Below are positions 33,656 through 44,552 of a stretch of DNA of 64,000 nucleotides, piece after piece (position 1 is the stretch's first letter; every line of letters starts with the position of its first letter). The position numbers and the translations under genes were made by a program. The notes under the pieces were generated by a model, which made no database searches, had not been told where the DNA came from, and worked only from the letters and a program-made list of their open reading frames with translations. The stretch is from Distichodus sexfasciatus (taxonomy: Eukaryota; Chordata; Actinopteri; Characiformes; Distichodontidae), in the NCBI GenBank assembly GCA_032718565.1, contig JAVGVS010000012.1, positions 1,490,450 through 1,554,449 of the forward strand, in the 5' to 3' direction.

Positions 33656-33988
33656 GAAAAAGGGGGTTGGGTGTTTTCTCTGCATTAACACTCCCAATTT
33701 AACCTCATTAACTTAGCTGATAAGCTGATCCAGATGTGCAAGGAACAAATGCAAATGTAACATTTTAGTATGAACGGTTAATTATGTCTGTGTGTCTGTA
33801 TGTGTGCACCGCCAGGCAGCAGATATGCAGCACGGCAGCTAGTGTGATGTAAATCTTATTACAGGGAAGAGGAGAGCTGAGTGTTAATCGAGTTCTTACT
33901 GTTCATTGTGTTCAACAGGAAATCAAACAGCTGAGAGAACCTCCGATTACACTGGACTGACGTCACCCTCCATCACACACACCCGCAC

Positions 33989-34048
33989 GCACACACACAC
34001 ACACACACACAGTCTTTGTATTAATACACACACACACACACACACACA
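33989..34048 (+). repeat. Two adjacent (CA)n arrays
   Basis: (CA)12 at 33989-34012 and (CA)11-12 at 34026-34048, separated by a 13-base unique spacer. Confidence 0.95.
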
Positions 34049-35044
34049 AAGGGTATTGTCAAACTATCTCTGTGAGATCTTTTCATTGACTCTCATAAAA
34101 ATCATTTGACTTTTTCAGTTTTTCTCCACAAAACCTAAAACTATTCTATAAAATCTTTTTTCTTACGTTCACGCGACTTCACAATCATCTATTACCATAA
34201 ATCCTTAAAAAGGAACAAATCACAAAAAATGATCTCTTAGAGGGACATTTAGGTCACACACACAAAATAGCATAACTCTTGTAGGATGCTGCAGCTCACA
34301 CTAACCTAACCAAAAATCATTTTCTTGTTTTTCAAAAATAAATGTCAAACTTTTTTCTTTTTGTCTGACTATTATGGGGGTATGTGTTATATAGTGACAT
34401 GTATCACAAACACACACACAACCTCTTCCTCTCACACACATACTTCTTAAAGCTTCCGGCATGCTCTTTAGGATGTTGCTCTCAGTAGCAGTAAATCTAC
34501 TGTGTCTCAGCAGGAAGCTGTCGTTACTCACTGACAGATACTCACAGCTGCTACATAGAGGCCCCTCTCTCTTTCACTCTGACAATCTCTCTCTCGCTTC
34601 ACACGCTGCATTACATCCTATGCATCCCTACTATGAAGAAACAGTTTGCCGGTTTAAGCTGGTTACCAGCTTCATTTTCTGTTATCAAACCCACTTAACA
34701 AACCAACTTAAAATGTGCTTTGATTCCATGACTGACATCAAACCAGCAACATCCAGAAAATAACTATTGTGAATTTCCCCATTTAGATCCTCACTAATAA
34801 ACACCCAGCAACAAACTCCTATAAATCAAGAAGCTAAAACTGGCATTGTGCTTACAATTCTTTTTCATTGCTGAACAACTCAGCTTTATAACGTCAACCT
34901 TTGCTCCATTTGGTGCAATAACACATCCGCCATCTCTTAATCTACGTCAACCAAAACAGTAACATCAGGGGGTCACTGAGGATAAAAAGGCTTGGTAGTA
35001 CGGATAAGGTGGTGATTAGTGTGTGAGGCGATTATTTACAAACA

Positions 35045-35083
35045 TTTATTTTCTGCAAAGAGCTTTATTTTCTGCAGTAGAGC
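35045..35083 (+). repeat. Tandem duplication, about 19-20 bp
   Basis: TTTATTTTCTGCAAAGAGC is followed at once by TTTATTTTCTGCAGTAGAGC. The pair differs by one inserted base and one substitution, a recent local duplication. Confidence 0.85.
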
Positions 35084-35284
35084 TCGCTACTGATAGATAC
35101 CATTCAACCTTTACGCATTTAATGTAATTTAGTTTTTGTAAACTGTTGTAATTTCTGTGTGGAGTGGATAGGTTAACACATAAAAGAGGTTCTGTGGTTC
35201 AGATGCAAACCCCAAAGTAGCACAAACTGGGCTAATTCAGCTAGCAAATGACACAAGCTGATATCAACTTTTTGCACCAGTCGC

Positions 35285-35405
35285 ACTCAAGGCTAATGCT
35301 GAATGAAAGTAGCTTTAAGCGGATGCAGCATTCAAGGCTAACTATGAATGAAAGCTGATGGCAAATTCTGGTACAAGTTGTAGTCAAGGCTACCAGTGAA
35401 GTGAG
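35285..35405 (+). repeat. Three-copy imperfect tandem repeat
   Basis: TCAAGGCTAAYnnTGAATGAAAG occurs at 35287 and 35332, and a weaker TCAAGGCTACCAGTGAAGTGA at 35384. The spacing is 45-52 bases, with loosely similar sequence between copies (GCTGATGGC / GCGGATGCA), so the whole unit appears to have been tandemly duplicated and then diverged. Confidence 0.6.
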
Positions 35406-36599
35406 GCTTTAACTTTGAGCACTGAACTCGAAAGCTGCTAGAGACTTTTAGCATGTCAGGATCATGTAAAAAAGTATCAAAACCCTTTGCTAATTGTTAG
35501 CAAAAAATTAGCAGGCAGAGCTGCTCCTTATATAAAACAAAGCTTTCCATGTCAAACTGTAATATGTAGTTTAGCTTTATTGACACTTCAGAAGGTCATG
35601 AGGAGTTGATTTGAGAAGTTTTCTGACTATGAAATGAAAACAGAACACATTAGCATACGGGCCTCTGTGTCCAGAGGGAATGATCACAGTAATAGCATTC
35701 AGCTTGACTGGTGAAGGGAGCCACAGCACTGCGGTGGAACAGGACTGAGTCCAGGTCAGGAAAATTCAGAGAAGTTCTGCGACAAAGTCAATATTCCAAA
35801 GTTGAAGCCAAATTCCGTGGATAAGTCCCATTTCCAAGAACCATTCTGCGATCACGGAAAAGTGGAATATGTAGGTTAGCTGCTCAAAGCCACACACACA
35901 GGGCATACTGTGAGGCAACGTTGGCAAGGGGATGACAGTATGTGTATGTGTTTGAACCTACACTGTTTTGGGGGACAAATTTCAGAGTCTATACCTTGGT
36001 TTTAACCAAGGTGTATTAAAGCGAATGTAAAAATTACAGAGCAAAATGGTTCATTGTCATTACTAAAGTTATGGTTAGAGTTAGATTCAGTGGCAAATAT
36101 GGGGATATTTAGCTAAAGTAGTCATTATGTCTAAGGAATGTGTGAGTGTGTGAGTGAGAAAGGTGTATAAGAACAAGAGATGTTCTCATCATTTTATTTC
36201 TTAGAAAACTGAGAGACTGTAGTGTTTCATTTGACTGCAGCTGCTCCTTAAGCGAAATCTCTTAAAACCAAAAACATGAGAAATCATCCAGGAGAGGTTA
36301 GCTGGACCAAAAGAACTAATAGCTCAAATCATAGAGAGAGAATGAAAAAGAGAGAGATTCCAAGTATTCCACATTAGGGTTTCTAGATGCCAAAGACCAT
36401 GAATGGTTCTACTGAGTACAGTTAGCAAACACCCATACTGTTAGCATTCGCACGCATAAACACACACAGACTCACACGCAATGTGTGCCTGAGCAGTTTT
36501 CATGTAGAAGGCCAGTAGTGATGTGTAAGTGTAATTTAACCTTTTTGAATGCGTACACAAGCCCCGCATGACAGCTGCACACACACATGCATACATCAC

Positions 36600-36628
36600 A
36601 CACTCACACTCACACACACACACACACG
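36600..36628 (+). repeat. (CA)n microsatellite
   Basis: CACTCACACT steps pass into a pure CA run of about nine units. Confidence 0.93.
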
Positions 36629-36839
36629 TTTGCGTCAGGTGCAACATATTCACTTTACACAGAGGCCTCTGAGTAGATTGGGACTGAGCATGCAAAGCCA
36701 GTCACACACAAACAATGCTGCACCAAGCAAAAAGGCAGCGTTGCACAGTATATGTCACCATCATCCCATCAAAGAGCTTTTCAGAGGAACGCCATCATCG
36801 AATGTTGGCGATCCAGTCGAGTCACGCTAACCTTCTCTT

Positions 36840-37340
36840 TAAACTGCAAACATTAGCTAATGAGGAATCAATAGAGACGAACATGGCACAAGAAGGTCCT
36901 GCCACCTCTGACCTTCACGTGTTTACCTCATGTCCTGCTACCAGCAAAGCTGTTTGTTCTTGGTTGCGGTGACCTGACAACGACGACTTTGATTCTGCCT
37001 GTGTTACGGTTAACCTTGAGCTTGTAACATGTTCAAAGCCAGTTCGGCTAAGTCTGCCACTGAATGCATCTCCTAATCAATTTTGTCCTTTTGTCCTCCG
37101 ATTCGGCTCATGTCGTTCAGGGGAAAACGAGGGAATTCACCGGCTCCATTCAACTTGGCAACAAGTTGTTGCATGCATTAAGTGTGAAATTGCCTAAACA
37201 ATAGTCAATATGTTTACGTATTTGCCTGCGCATCAGACCATCTGTTAACATGCGGTTCTGGCAGCATGACGAACGGGCACAGATGTAGGAGGGGGAAAAA
37301 GACTGTCCTTATGTGAAATCCATCAATAAGTTCAAGACGT
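36840..37340. other. Candidate conserved non-coding block
   Basis: A repeat-free, complex stretch. It carries the homeodomain-type palindrome CATTAGCTAATGAG (about 36850), an E-box-like CACGTG at 36917, and a SOX-like AACAATAG followed within 20 bases by a forkhead-like TATGTTTAC (about 37198-37217). Clusters of such sites are typical of developmental enhancers. This is motif-based inference only. Confidence 0.28.
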
Positions 37341-37372
37341 TGCCCTGGCGCTATACCCTGATCATACAGTAA

Positions 37373-37792
37373 AGGCCTGGGCAATCAGTCAAAAATAAAC
37401 AGAAACCAAAATTCTGAACCTCTAATCAACATAACCTTGCCTTTGACGATTATTTCATTTATTTTTCAATAAGTCTGTTATTAATGCTCTTAATACTTTC
37501 CCCAGTGTGTGGTCATGTCATGTCTACTTAACAAAATACTTCTGCAAGGGTTGTCATGTAACAGACGGGACCAGTCTGCAACAGTGTGTGTTTCTTTTAG
37601 TTATTTTAAAATCATAAAGACAAGATATGTATTTTTTCATTCATGAGTATAATTAAAGTACAAACCTTTCACTGAACAATACGGGCAAAAACAGACAAAC
37701 AAGAAACCTCAAAATAATGGTTAATTAAACATTATCATGCTAAAATGTTCAATAATGTGTTAAAGCTTCGCGGTCATATCGCCCAGCCCTAG
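37373..37792. mobile_element. MITE with GGGCTGGGCGATA-type ends
   Basis: About 420 bases. The left end is AGGCCTGGGCAATCAG; the right end reads, on the opposite strand, TAGGGCTGGGCGATATGAC. The two pair over most of their first 15 bases, giving terminal inverted repeats. TAGGGCTGGGCGATA is, as I recall, the end of a widespread fish non-autonomous element. No clean target-site duplication and no transposase sequence were seen. Confidence 0.6.
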
Positions 37793-38778
37793 CTCAGAAT
37801 CAGACCTAAGCTAAACTATCTATCAAAAAAACAGAAAGCCTTGAATCTGGGTTTCACCTCAGTGGTTAGATATGAATCTATTAACGATTTGTAGACGCTA
37901 CATTGATTGGAGAAGACAGAGGCCTCGCGCTCCACTGGGAGGGCTAGAGAAGAGAGCTTAAAGGAGATTTAAGAGGAGGTATTAAGTAATGGAGCTTAAG
38001 GCCAGGTGTGAGGCTCGGGCTAAAAGACAGCTGACCGACAGTTACCCTCAGTCTGGACCCATTTTAGAGAGACGCAGCCTTAGCCTATACAAAAGAGAAG
38101 TAGTAGGAAAAGAAAATAGTTAGGATTTGTAGCTCAGAAATTTTTCACTTTGATAAAATGACACAAGGGACCAATGGGGAAAAGGAGTATGTAAACAAAA
38201 GTATCGTGTGTTCATGTGAAACCTAAATAGGGTTTTGACTTGATCAACTTGAGTGTTTTTGCTTTCATATGAGCACAAGATGTTTTGTTTACTCAGTGTT
38301 TTTGCTTGCTCAAAAGTTGTTTTTGTGTGAGCATGAGATGCATGTTTTTGCATACCAAGATTTTGTTTTGAATACATTCAGAAATGATGTACCAGTGTAT
38401 ATGTATCAGTCACACAAACTTTGTCTCTGTAGCAAATCACTAGTCTAAAGTATAGGGCTATAAATTCCACATCGCTATCCAAATACAATAAAGCAATTGC
38501 TGACACAATCAACACAATAACAGTAATTATGTGAATATCAGAAGTAATTTAATGGGTATGTGAAATTCCCTTTGTTCATTGCTCCTATAAGCAACAAAAA
38601 TTATTTGTAATTTGATAAATAATATTATACAGGTTTACAATTGGTTTGCGGGTGTTACAGGGCCTAAAACACTGTTAAACCTGTTTTTTTAAGCAGGTTT
38701 CTCACCAAATAATCTCTGAATACAGTTGGTCACAAGGAAAATGGCTTTTGTAGACCAACTTAAGTCAGAGCAAAGCAG
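37793..38778. other. No gene recognised
   Basis: The stretch 37895-38090 is more complex than its surroundings but carries no diagnostic motif. No element was named. Confidence 0.5.
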
Positions 38779-38935
38779 AGTGGTATACTGTAGTGGTAAT
38801 AGGTCATAGGTTCAAGCCCAGCACTTTCATACCTCCAACACTTCTCACATTGAGGCCCTAAGTAAAGTCCTTGTGTTGCTCAAGGGAGACTGTCCCTGTA
38901 ATTAGGACTTGGAAGTCACTTTTGATCAGCTCATA
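38779..38935 (+). mobile_element. SINE family C copy
   Basis: The tRNA-like head carries a box B, GGTTCAAGCCC (38809-38819). Next come the family's GATACCTCCAnnAC-like block (here CATACCTCCAACACTTC), GAGGCCCTAAG, and the diagnostic GGAGACTGTCCCTGTAATTA. The terminal TTTGGATAA-type tail is truncated here (CACTTTTGAT). Confidence 0.75.
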
Positions 38936-39179
38936 TTTCTGAACCACTACGCCTCCACCCAGCCTCTGTTAGTCCAAATCACTGGAACTTTAGACCTGCG
39001 CTTCCTATTCACGTTTTACCCAGCTTAATTCACTAGTTAGTCATCATTGTTTTCATCTGCTCCTTCTTTAGTGTTTTTCTGATTTAAAACAGCATTTTTT
39101 AGTTAAGGACGTGATGCACCTTTTTGTCACCTTAATTTCTAGTTGAAGTAAGAGTTATTTTTTGAGTCTAAACAGCAGG

Positions 39180-39545
39180 AGATCTGAGAGCGTCATTTTA
39201 AGTCTCTCAGGCCTATAGCTATAGCTGTGATTAAGCGAGCATCTGATCGCGCCAGTGCCTTTCGCAGCAAATGCTAATGCCATTCAATATGGCCACTTTA
39301 GGCGGTCTGGTGTGGACTGGGCCATCTGCCTCTTGCCCATCCCAAATGGCATCTCCGCTTCACATGCCGCCTTACCAAGGCACATATGGGCCTCCCTGCG
39401 TCCTACAGCCGTGTCAAATTTCCGGATTGGGAGCATTTTTGGGAAGAATAATAGCCTCCAGGGATTTGTATACAATGAGATTTGGCGGAAGTGTAATTCG
39501 AGTTTGGCTGAGGGAGAACGATGCATTGTAATGACTGTATATTGC
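39180..39545. other. Candidate conserved non-coding element (strong texture)
   Basis: About 365 bases of repeat-free, compositionally balanced sequence with CpGs between AT-rich flanks. It has TGATTAAGCGAGCATC, a POU/octamer-like ATGCTAATGCC and a YY1-like CAATATGGCCAC. All three forward frames and one reverse frame are open for 60-100 codons without known domains, and the overlap of open frames argues against a real exon. I regard it as one of the best enhancer candidates here. Confidence 0.3.
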
Positions 39546-40759
39546 ATTCATAGATAATTATGCTGTTTAGCAGTAACATAAGGTCCTACACCACTGATAA
39601 TCTTACAATAATGTGTTACTGTACAGACTTTTCTGCAGGATGCAGGATTTAGCTTTAGGCCTAATCTAACACACCTGATGGACACAGACTGCTCACTGTG
39701 GTAATGACCTGCCGGAAGATGACATCACAATATCTCCCTAAATGTCTCCCTTAATCCTTTCTGTGTACTTGCACTAGTTAGCTCACATCTGCTAGACTAG
39801 AGTGCCAAATATGCCAAAAAATGGCATATTACCCAGTAAAACATTTTAATTCAAAAGATTTAAATTCAGAATTAATCATTTTAATCTGAAATCAGAATTA
39901 AGATTTCAGACTGAAATGTTGTTAATTTTGTTAGTGTTCAACCATTTTTATTCATGATAGGGAAAATTTTGAAAGTAAACAAAGCACATGTTCTTAACAT
40001 CGTAGAAGTATTCACTACTTTTCAGTTTACAAAATAAATATCCTTCATTTTTGCACCTCCTCCCCATTCCAGTAGTTCTTATTCCCCATAGACTGAAGGC
40101 ACGTTTTGTACTCGCAAAAGTGCAGTAAATTATATCAATAAAATGGGATAATCAACAATCTCCACCTATTCCTCCCTTGACTTTTGCTGTGCTCTCTCTT
40201 TATTTAAAATATGAGCACAGACCAGCTGGTATTTTTACAATAACCCCAATTGCACAATGAAGACATGGTATGCTAGACAAGCATTGCTATATATCTTAAA
40301 TACATCCCATGACAGGTGTGTGTTCTCAGCCATGGTGTGGGACGTCATTACACTGATTTTATTGTGCCCCTGTACTTTGGGACACGTTGCGTTTATGACC
40401 GCCACAACGCCTTCATTTCTGTTTTACTGCTGTTGTCTGTAAGGACACATGTGAGTACATGAGGAATGACCTCTTTCTCATTTGCCCTTACCTCATCCAC
40501 CATATGGTTTGTTCTGTCATAAAGCACAGATAAATAAAACACAACCGTCCAGTGTGATGAATTCACGTCCTTTCGGCATTGGACGAAGAGATAAGGCGTT
40601 AGTCCGTGTTCAGAGGACAAACGTCAAATATACTAGAGCTGCTGAATCAGAAACTAAATGTGTAGCCTTTTGTATCGTCCTTCTGCAACAACTGTCGGTC
40701 AAGAAGGTTACTTTTAAAATCTATTCCTTACAAGCCATAAAATGTAATTTGTGGCACAT
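39546..40759. other. No gene recognised
   Basis: At 39840-39910 there is a run of ATTTAAATTC/GAATTAA strings that pair with each other. Frames at 40257-40778 have no domain. The rest is unremarkable. Confidence 0.5.
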
Positions 40760-41010
40760 GGGGCACATGGTAGTGTAACTGTTAGGGAATTGGCCCTGTG
40801 ATCTGAGCGTCGCTAGTTCAAGTCCCGGACCAGTAAAAGTGCCTCTGAGGTACCCAGGAGCAAGGTACCGACCCCAAGCACTGCTTTGTGGGCGCTGCCA
40901 AAAAAAGTTGCTCACTGCTCCCTCACGGATGGATCAAATGCAGAGGTGACATTTCATTGTGGTGCACTGTGTGCTGTGGTGTGTTCACAACGATAGACAA
41001 TCACTCACTT
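40760..41010 (+). mobile_element. SINE family A, full-length
   Basis: The head TGGTAGTGTAACTGTTAGGG is followed by a mutated box B (AGTTCAAGTCC), then TACCCAGGAGCAAGGTACCG, the CCCCAAGCACTGCT block, and the tail GTTCACAACGATAGACAATC ending CACTCACTT. The 5' junction shows a GGCACATGGGGCACATGG step. No long target-site duplication was found. Confidence 0.9.
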
Positions 41011-41321
41011 AAATTGTAACATATTCTGTTAGATTATGCTTAGGAATTTTGTATTGTAAATACTTCAGATTACTTCATCATTATGAATGTGGCAAGCACA
41101 CCTTACTTACTCAAGAAGGCAGTTCTGTTGTGTTCTTCTAGTGGAGCAACTGGCCAAATGTATTAAAGTATCCATGAATGTACAGTATATTAATGTATAT
41201 TTGCTGTAGAGAGGCAAAGCCTGTAAGGCCACATAAAAACAGAAGATTTCTTTTCAGCATTCACTGGGAACTTGTTTACTGGCCAAGTGTCATAATTAGG
41301 CTGTACATTTCTTTTATTAAA

Positions 41322-41676
41322 CATTCATTCATTCACTCAGTCTTTATCCAAACTGCTTAATAATTAATTGAGGTTATGGAGACCGGAGCCTATCCCGTGA
41401 AGTACATGCCCAAGGCGTGAACCAGCCCTGAGCAGGCGCCAACACACCGCAGGGCACACACACTCACACAATCACACTCTCATTCACACCTTACGGGGCC
41501 AATTAAGAGTCACCAATTAATCTATATTGCATGCTTTTGGACTGTGGGAGGAACCGGAGCACCAAGAAAAAACCCATGCAAGCACAGGGAGAGCCTGCAA
41601 ACTCCACACAGAAGGGCCCCTACGGCAGACATGGGGTTTGAACCCAGGACCTTCTCACTGTGAGGCGGAAGCCCAG
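41322..41676 (-). mobile_element. SINE family B, full-length, reverse
   Basis: Begins with ATTCATTCATTCACTCAG (reversed tail) and ends with the reversed tRNA-like head; the reversed box B region reads GGTTTGAACCCAGGACC on the plus strand, about 41635. It contains every family block, including GCAGGCGCCAACACACCGCA, TTTTGGACTGTGGGAGGAA and CTGCAAACTCCACACAGAA. At about 355 bases it matches the copy at 57.3 kb in length. Confidence 0.9.
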
Positions 41677-42417
41677 TAAATGGATCAGGGACTATAAACC
41701 ATCATCAGGACATTGCACTAGGTCTTTTTAAAAAGGCGCAGCAAAAAATGCTTGCTGTAGGCAATTTAAATAATGTCAGAAAGGTGATAATCTGTTCTTC
41801 ATTCTAACTGCAGTCTATATTAAAGTCTAAGTGACAGCAATCGAGTTGTGTGACTCTGCATTTACAGCAATCCATAAAGCATCATTAAATGCCTGGCTAG
41901 GTTCCTAATAGACACTTTCACCAGGTTTGTATCAGCCCATATCACAAAGAGCTAAAAGGCAGTGGCAGAGATAACGACCTGATATGAGGATCGTACATTT
42001 AAATCACATCATGCCGACGCATCAGAGGGAACTTTGATACAATTTCACTTTTAATTTCAGTTTCTTTTATACGTAGTTCCTAAAATGACAGTATGATGTG
42101 TGGGTCTAAAGTTCAGAAGACCGTGCCCGTGTATGTGTGTGTGTGTGAGAAAAGGCAATCTGGCTGCATTTGCCCCCTCCTTCACCTCGCAGCCTTATCC
42201 CACAAGGCCTTTCTATCTCACCGGTCAGGGCCGCACGTGTCATCTGCCCGTGCTGGGAGATGGCAGCAAACACACTGCTTAATGGGGCCAAAGGTCAACA
42301 AATATTTAACCATGGCCAAAGCTGACCTTAAACTTGGCCCTACAAATTTGAAGGGCACAGAAACAGGTCATTAAGTCAGTTCATACATTGTTTTTTTGGA
42401 AAATTTGAGCATACACC
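41677..42417. other. Candidate conserved non-coding DNA, two blocks
   Basis: Two complex, repeat-free blocks are visible. The first, 41860-42060, has a Hox/Cdx-like CCATAAAGCATCATTAAATG and ends before CATGCCGACGCATCAGAGG. The second, 42150-42370, holds a nuclear-receptor-like GGGGCCAAAGGTCAAC (about 42284) next to AATATTTAACCATGG. They are separated by a short TG run (42132-42148). No coding potential was recognised. Confidence 0.25.
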
Positions 42418-42720
42418 TAGGGCTGGGCGATATGGCATAAAAATAATATCGCGATGTGTTTAAGCTACATCACGATACACAATATATATCTCAATACCTT
42501 GAAATTTCCTCTAAATCACTGTATAAAGGATAAATTTGGCCCTATGTTGCATAAAATGACACCAATATAATGAATTTAGCCAAAGTTTAACATATTAAAT
42601 GCTTTTATTTTAAACCAAAGTATAATATAGCAAACTTTATACTTTATATTGGGGACAGACAAGTGGGCAAGAGGAGCCATTGATTGTGTGCTTATTAAAC
42701 GTGTAAGACCTAACTATTAA
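42418..42720 (+). mobile_element. MITE fragment, GGGCTGGGCGATATGG end
   Basis: Starts TAGGGCTGGGCGATATGGCA followed by AATATCGCGATGTG and CACGATACACAATATATATC, then a TTTAGCCAAAGTTTAACA interior. The terminus matches the right end of the element at 37.4-37.8 kb in reverse complement. No matching far end was located, so the right boundary is a guess. Confidence 0.55.
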
Positions 42721-42855
42721 ATTATAATTATAAGGTCGATAAACTATAACTTGTGTTTAACCTACCTGCCGCTGTTCCTCTTTCTACATCATCTTTGTTT
42801 TTTCTGTAGAAACTTTCTGTAGCGTGCAGTCAATCACAAAACCAGGAGCCATCGG

Positions 42856-42897
42856 CCAATAGGATTCGCAGGCAGAGACTGCCTATACCCCGCCCCC
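42856..42897 (+). promoter_or_regulatory. CCAAT / GC-box pair with small palindrome
   Basis: GGCCAATAGG (CCAAT at 42856-42860), the palindrome AGGCAGAGACTGCCT (42870-42884) and a GC box CCCCGCCCCC (42888-42897) lie within 42 bases. This is promoter-like grammar. No TATA or open frame of note follows, and it may belong to the transposon remnant just upstream. Confidence 0.2.
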
Positions 42898-43107
42898 AAA
42901 CCGCCAATACTGACAGGGGATCTGTTCTAAATGAAAAATGTTCTAAAGCAAAATAAAATTGACAAGGTTACAAACTTAACTATGTTTTTCAGACAATTTA
43001 GCAAATTGTCAGCAAAGTCCATGGTCATTGCATCACTCATGACGTCAGAAAGGCCTGGCAAAGATGGAAGCAAGAATCCATGCACGTTAAAATAGTGCAA
43101 ATGCAGT

Positions 43108-43190
43108 GAGCTACTTTTTTGTTACTTTTAGTATAACTGACCACTATATTAAAATGGTAGCTTGGCTATAGCTTAGCCTCTGTAAATCTA
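43108..43190 (+). mobile_element. Repeat family E fragment, copy 2
   Basis: GAGCTACTTTTTTGTTACTT, then CTATATTAAAATGGTAGCTT and GGCTATAGCTTAG, aligned by eye with 33.54-33.62 kb and with the reverse of 51.66-51.71 kb. Internal fragment without visible ends. Confidence 0.5.
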
Positions 43191-43479
43191 AATGCTCACT
43201 GCATTCTGTCATTTTAAATTACACAACACAAACAACTTTCTTTCAATTAATGTTTGTGATGATTTGTGCCACCGTCAGTCTGGTTCTCATCATAAATAAA
43301 GTTAAGGTATTTTAGAATTGTCATCATATTTTAAAAACAAAGCACTTAACATTAAAACTTTTAGTCATTATTGCAATGGCTAAGCATTTGTAACACCAGC
43401 TAATACTAATTATGTTACCACTTAAGCTCTGTAAATATGAACATAAAAAGAATTCTACTTGAAAGAAAAAATAAAAAAG

Positions 43480-43620
43480 CTAAAATATCAATTCATAAGT
43501 AATGCAAATATGAGATTTTATATGTAAATACTTTTACTCAAGTAGAATTCTAATGGATGACTTTTATCCTTGGAGAATCTCTATTTTCACTTGTGTACTA
43601 AGGTTTCAGGTATTTAACAT
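43480..43620 (+). mobile_element. Possible hAT-like fragment
   Basis: Contains TACTTTTACTCAAGTAGAAT and, later, GTGTACTAAGG. TACTTTTACTCAAGTA is a phrase I recall from the ends of hAT-type elements in fish. There is no inverted repeat or target-site duplication to support boundaries. Confidence 0.3.
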
Positions 43621-43624
43621 AAAT

Positions 43625-43811
43625 GAGTTAATATTTGTCATTGTGAACACAACACAGCACAGCACACAGTGCACCACAACTGGGGAGCAGTGCATGGGGA
43701 CAGTACCTTGCTCATGAGTACCTCAGTGGTAACTTTACCGATCCAGGATTCGAAATGGCAACCCTCCGCTCACAGGGTGATATTTTATCAGCGTTACGCT
43801 ATCTACTGCCC
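43625..43811 (-). mobile_element. SINE family A, reverse, internal deletion
   Basis: The tail end (TATTTGTCATTGTGAACACA) and head end (TTACGCTATCTACTGCCC) are present, but the copy is about 60 bases shorter than full length. The AAATGTGACCTCTGCATTTG-type segment between CACCACAA and GGGGAGCAG is missing. The reversed box B (GGATTCGAAAT) is nearly intact. Confidence 0.88.
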
Positions 43812-44049
43812 CAAATTCAATACTTAATTCAAGTTACATATATATGCGATCCATATAGTATCCAATTTATTACAAATCTACATTTCTGCAAGTTTAATAG
43901 ATAATCCAAAACCTGCATGGCAATGCTGATGATCAACCAGTAAGGCTCCTCATTTATCAACCTTTGCCAGACAAGCATGTCATAAAGACATGTTTGGTAG
44001 ATGTTGTCTTCTCTGTAAACCTTATCTCAGTTTCACCTCTATCCAAAAG

Positions 44050-44480
44050 GCAAACCCGTTCTGGCCCTGTCCTGTGTCTCAGACATACTGCCATAACGCA
44101 TAACGGATGAAAAAGAAGCCCAAGCTTGATGTGACCTCAGAGGATTCAGTCGGAAGGGCAGTCATGCGCACGCTTTCAGCTGCTGATCTATCAGAAACGG
44201 TTTTATGAAGCCATTAAAAAGCTGTCAGGGACATGAGCTAACCTGTCTCCCTCAGAGACAGAGAGATGGAAGAAGGGGGGGGGCGTGAAACGGCCCATGA
44301 TTAACAGCAGGGTTAAAGCACTTTTTTCAACTCGGTTTTATGATTTACTCACGTGAGAGTTTGAGCATAAATGCTTTCCGCCATTAGCGGCCGGCTCGTC
44401 AGACGTGGATTTATGGGTGAAGATGGCTGTCATCAGCTCCCAGTCAGAGCTGTGACTATAAAAGAAGAGTATGCAACATC
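44050..44480. other. Candidate conserved non-coding block
   Basis: Repeat-free sequence with GAAGCCATTAAAAAGCTGTC, CGGCCCATGATTAACAGCAG, TTTATGATTTACTCACGTGA and CGCCATTAGCGGCCGG. These homeodomain-like and E-box-like strings in complex DNA suggest a regulatory element. A G-run of eight to nine is at about 44275-44283. Confidence 0.28.
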
Positions 44481-44552
44481 TTCTTTCAGCTAAAATTTCT
44501 TAATGGTAATGATAGATAATTAAATGCAATCAAGAGTTTTACATTGCTGCTT

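Larger units (their letters stand above)
33656..36839. other. No gene recognised; CA arrays and small duplications
   Basis: Contains the CA arrays and duplications listed separately, plus an ACCAGC/GGTTTAAGCTGG-type degenerate repeat at about 34625-34740. Short frames at 34301-34763 and 36441-36972 lie on or beside CA tracts and show no domain. Confidence 0.5.

Noticed and set aside
39255..39557. Two overlapping plus-strand frames and one minus-strand frame read as a gene
   Set aside because: Three phases are open at once over the same bases and none matches a family; a conserved non-coding element fits better.
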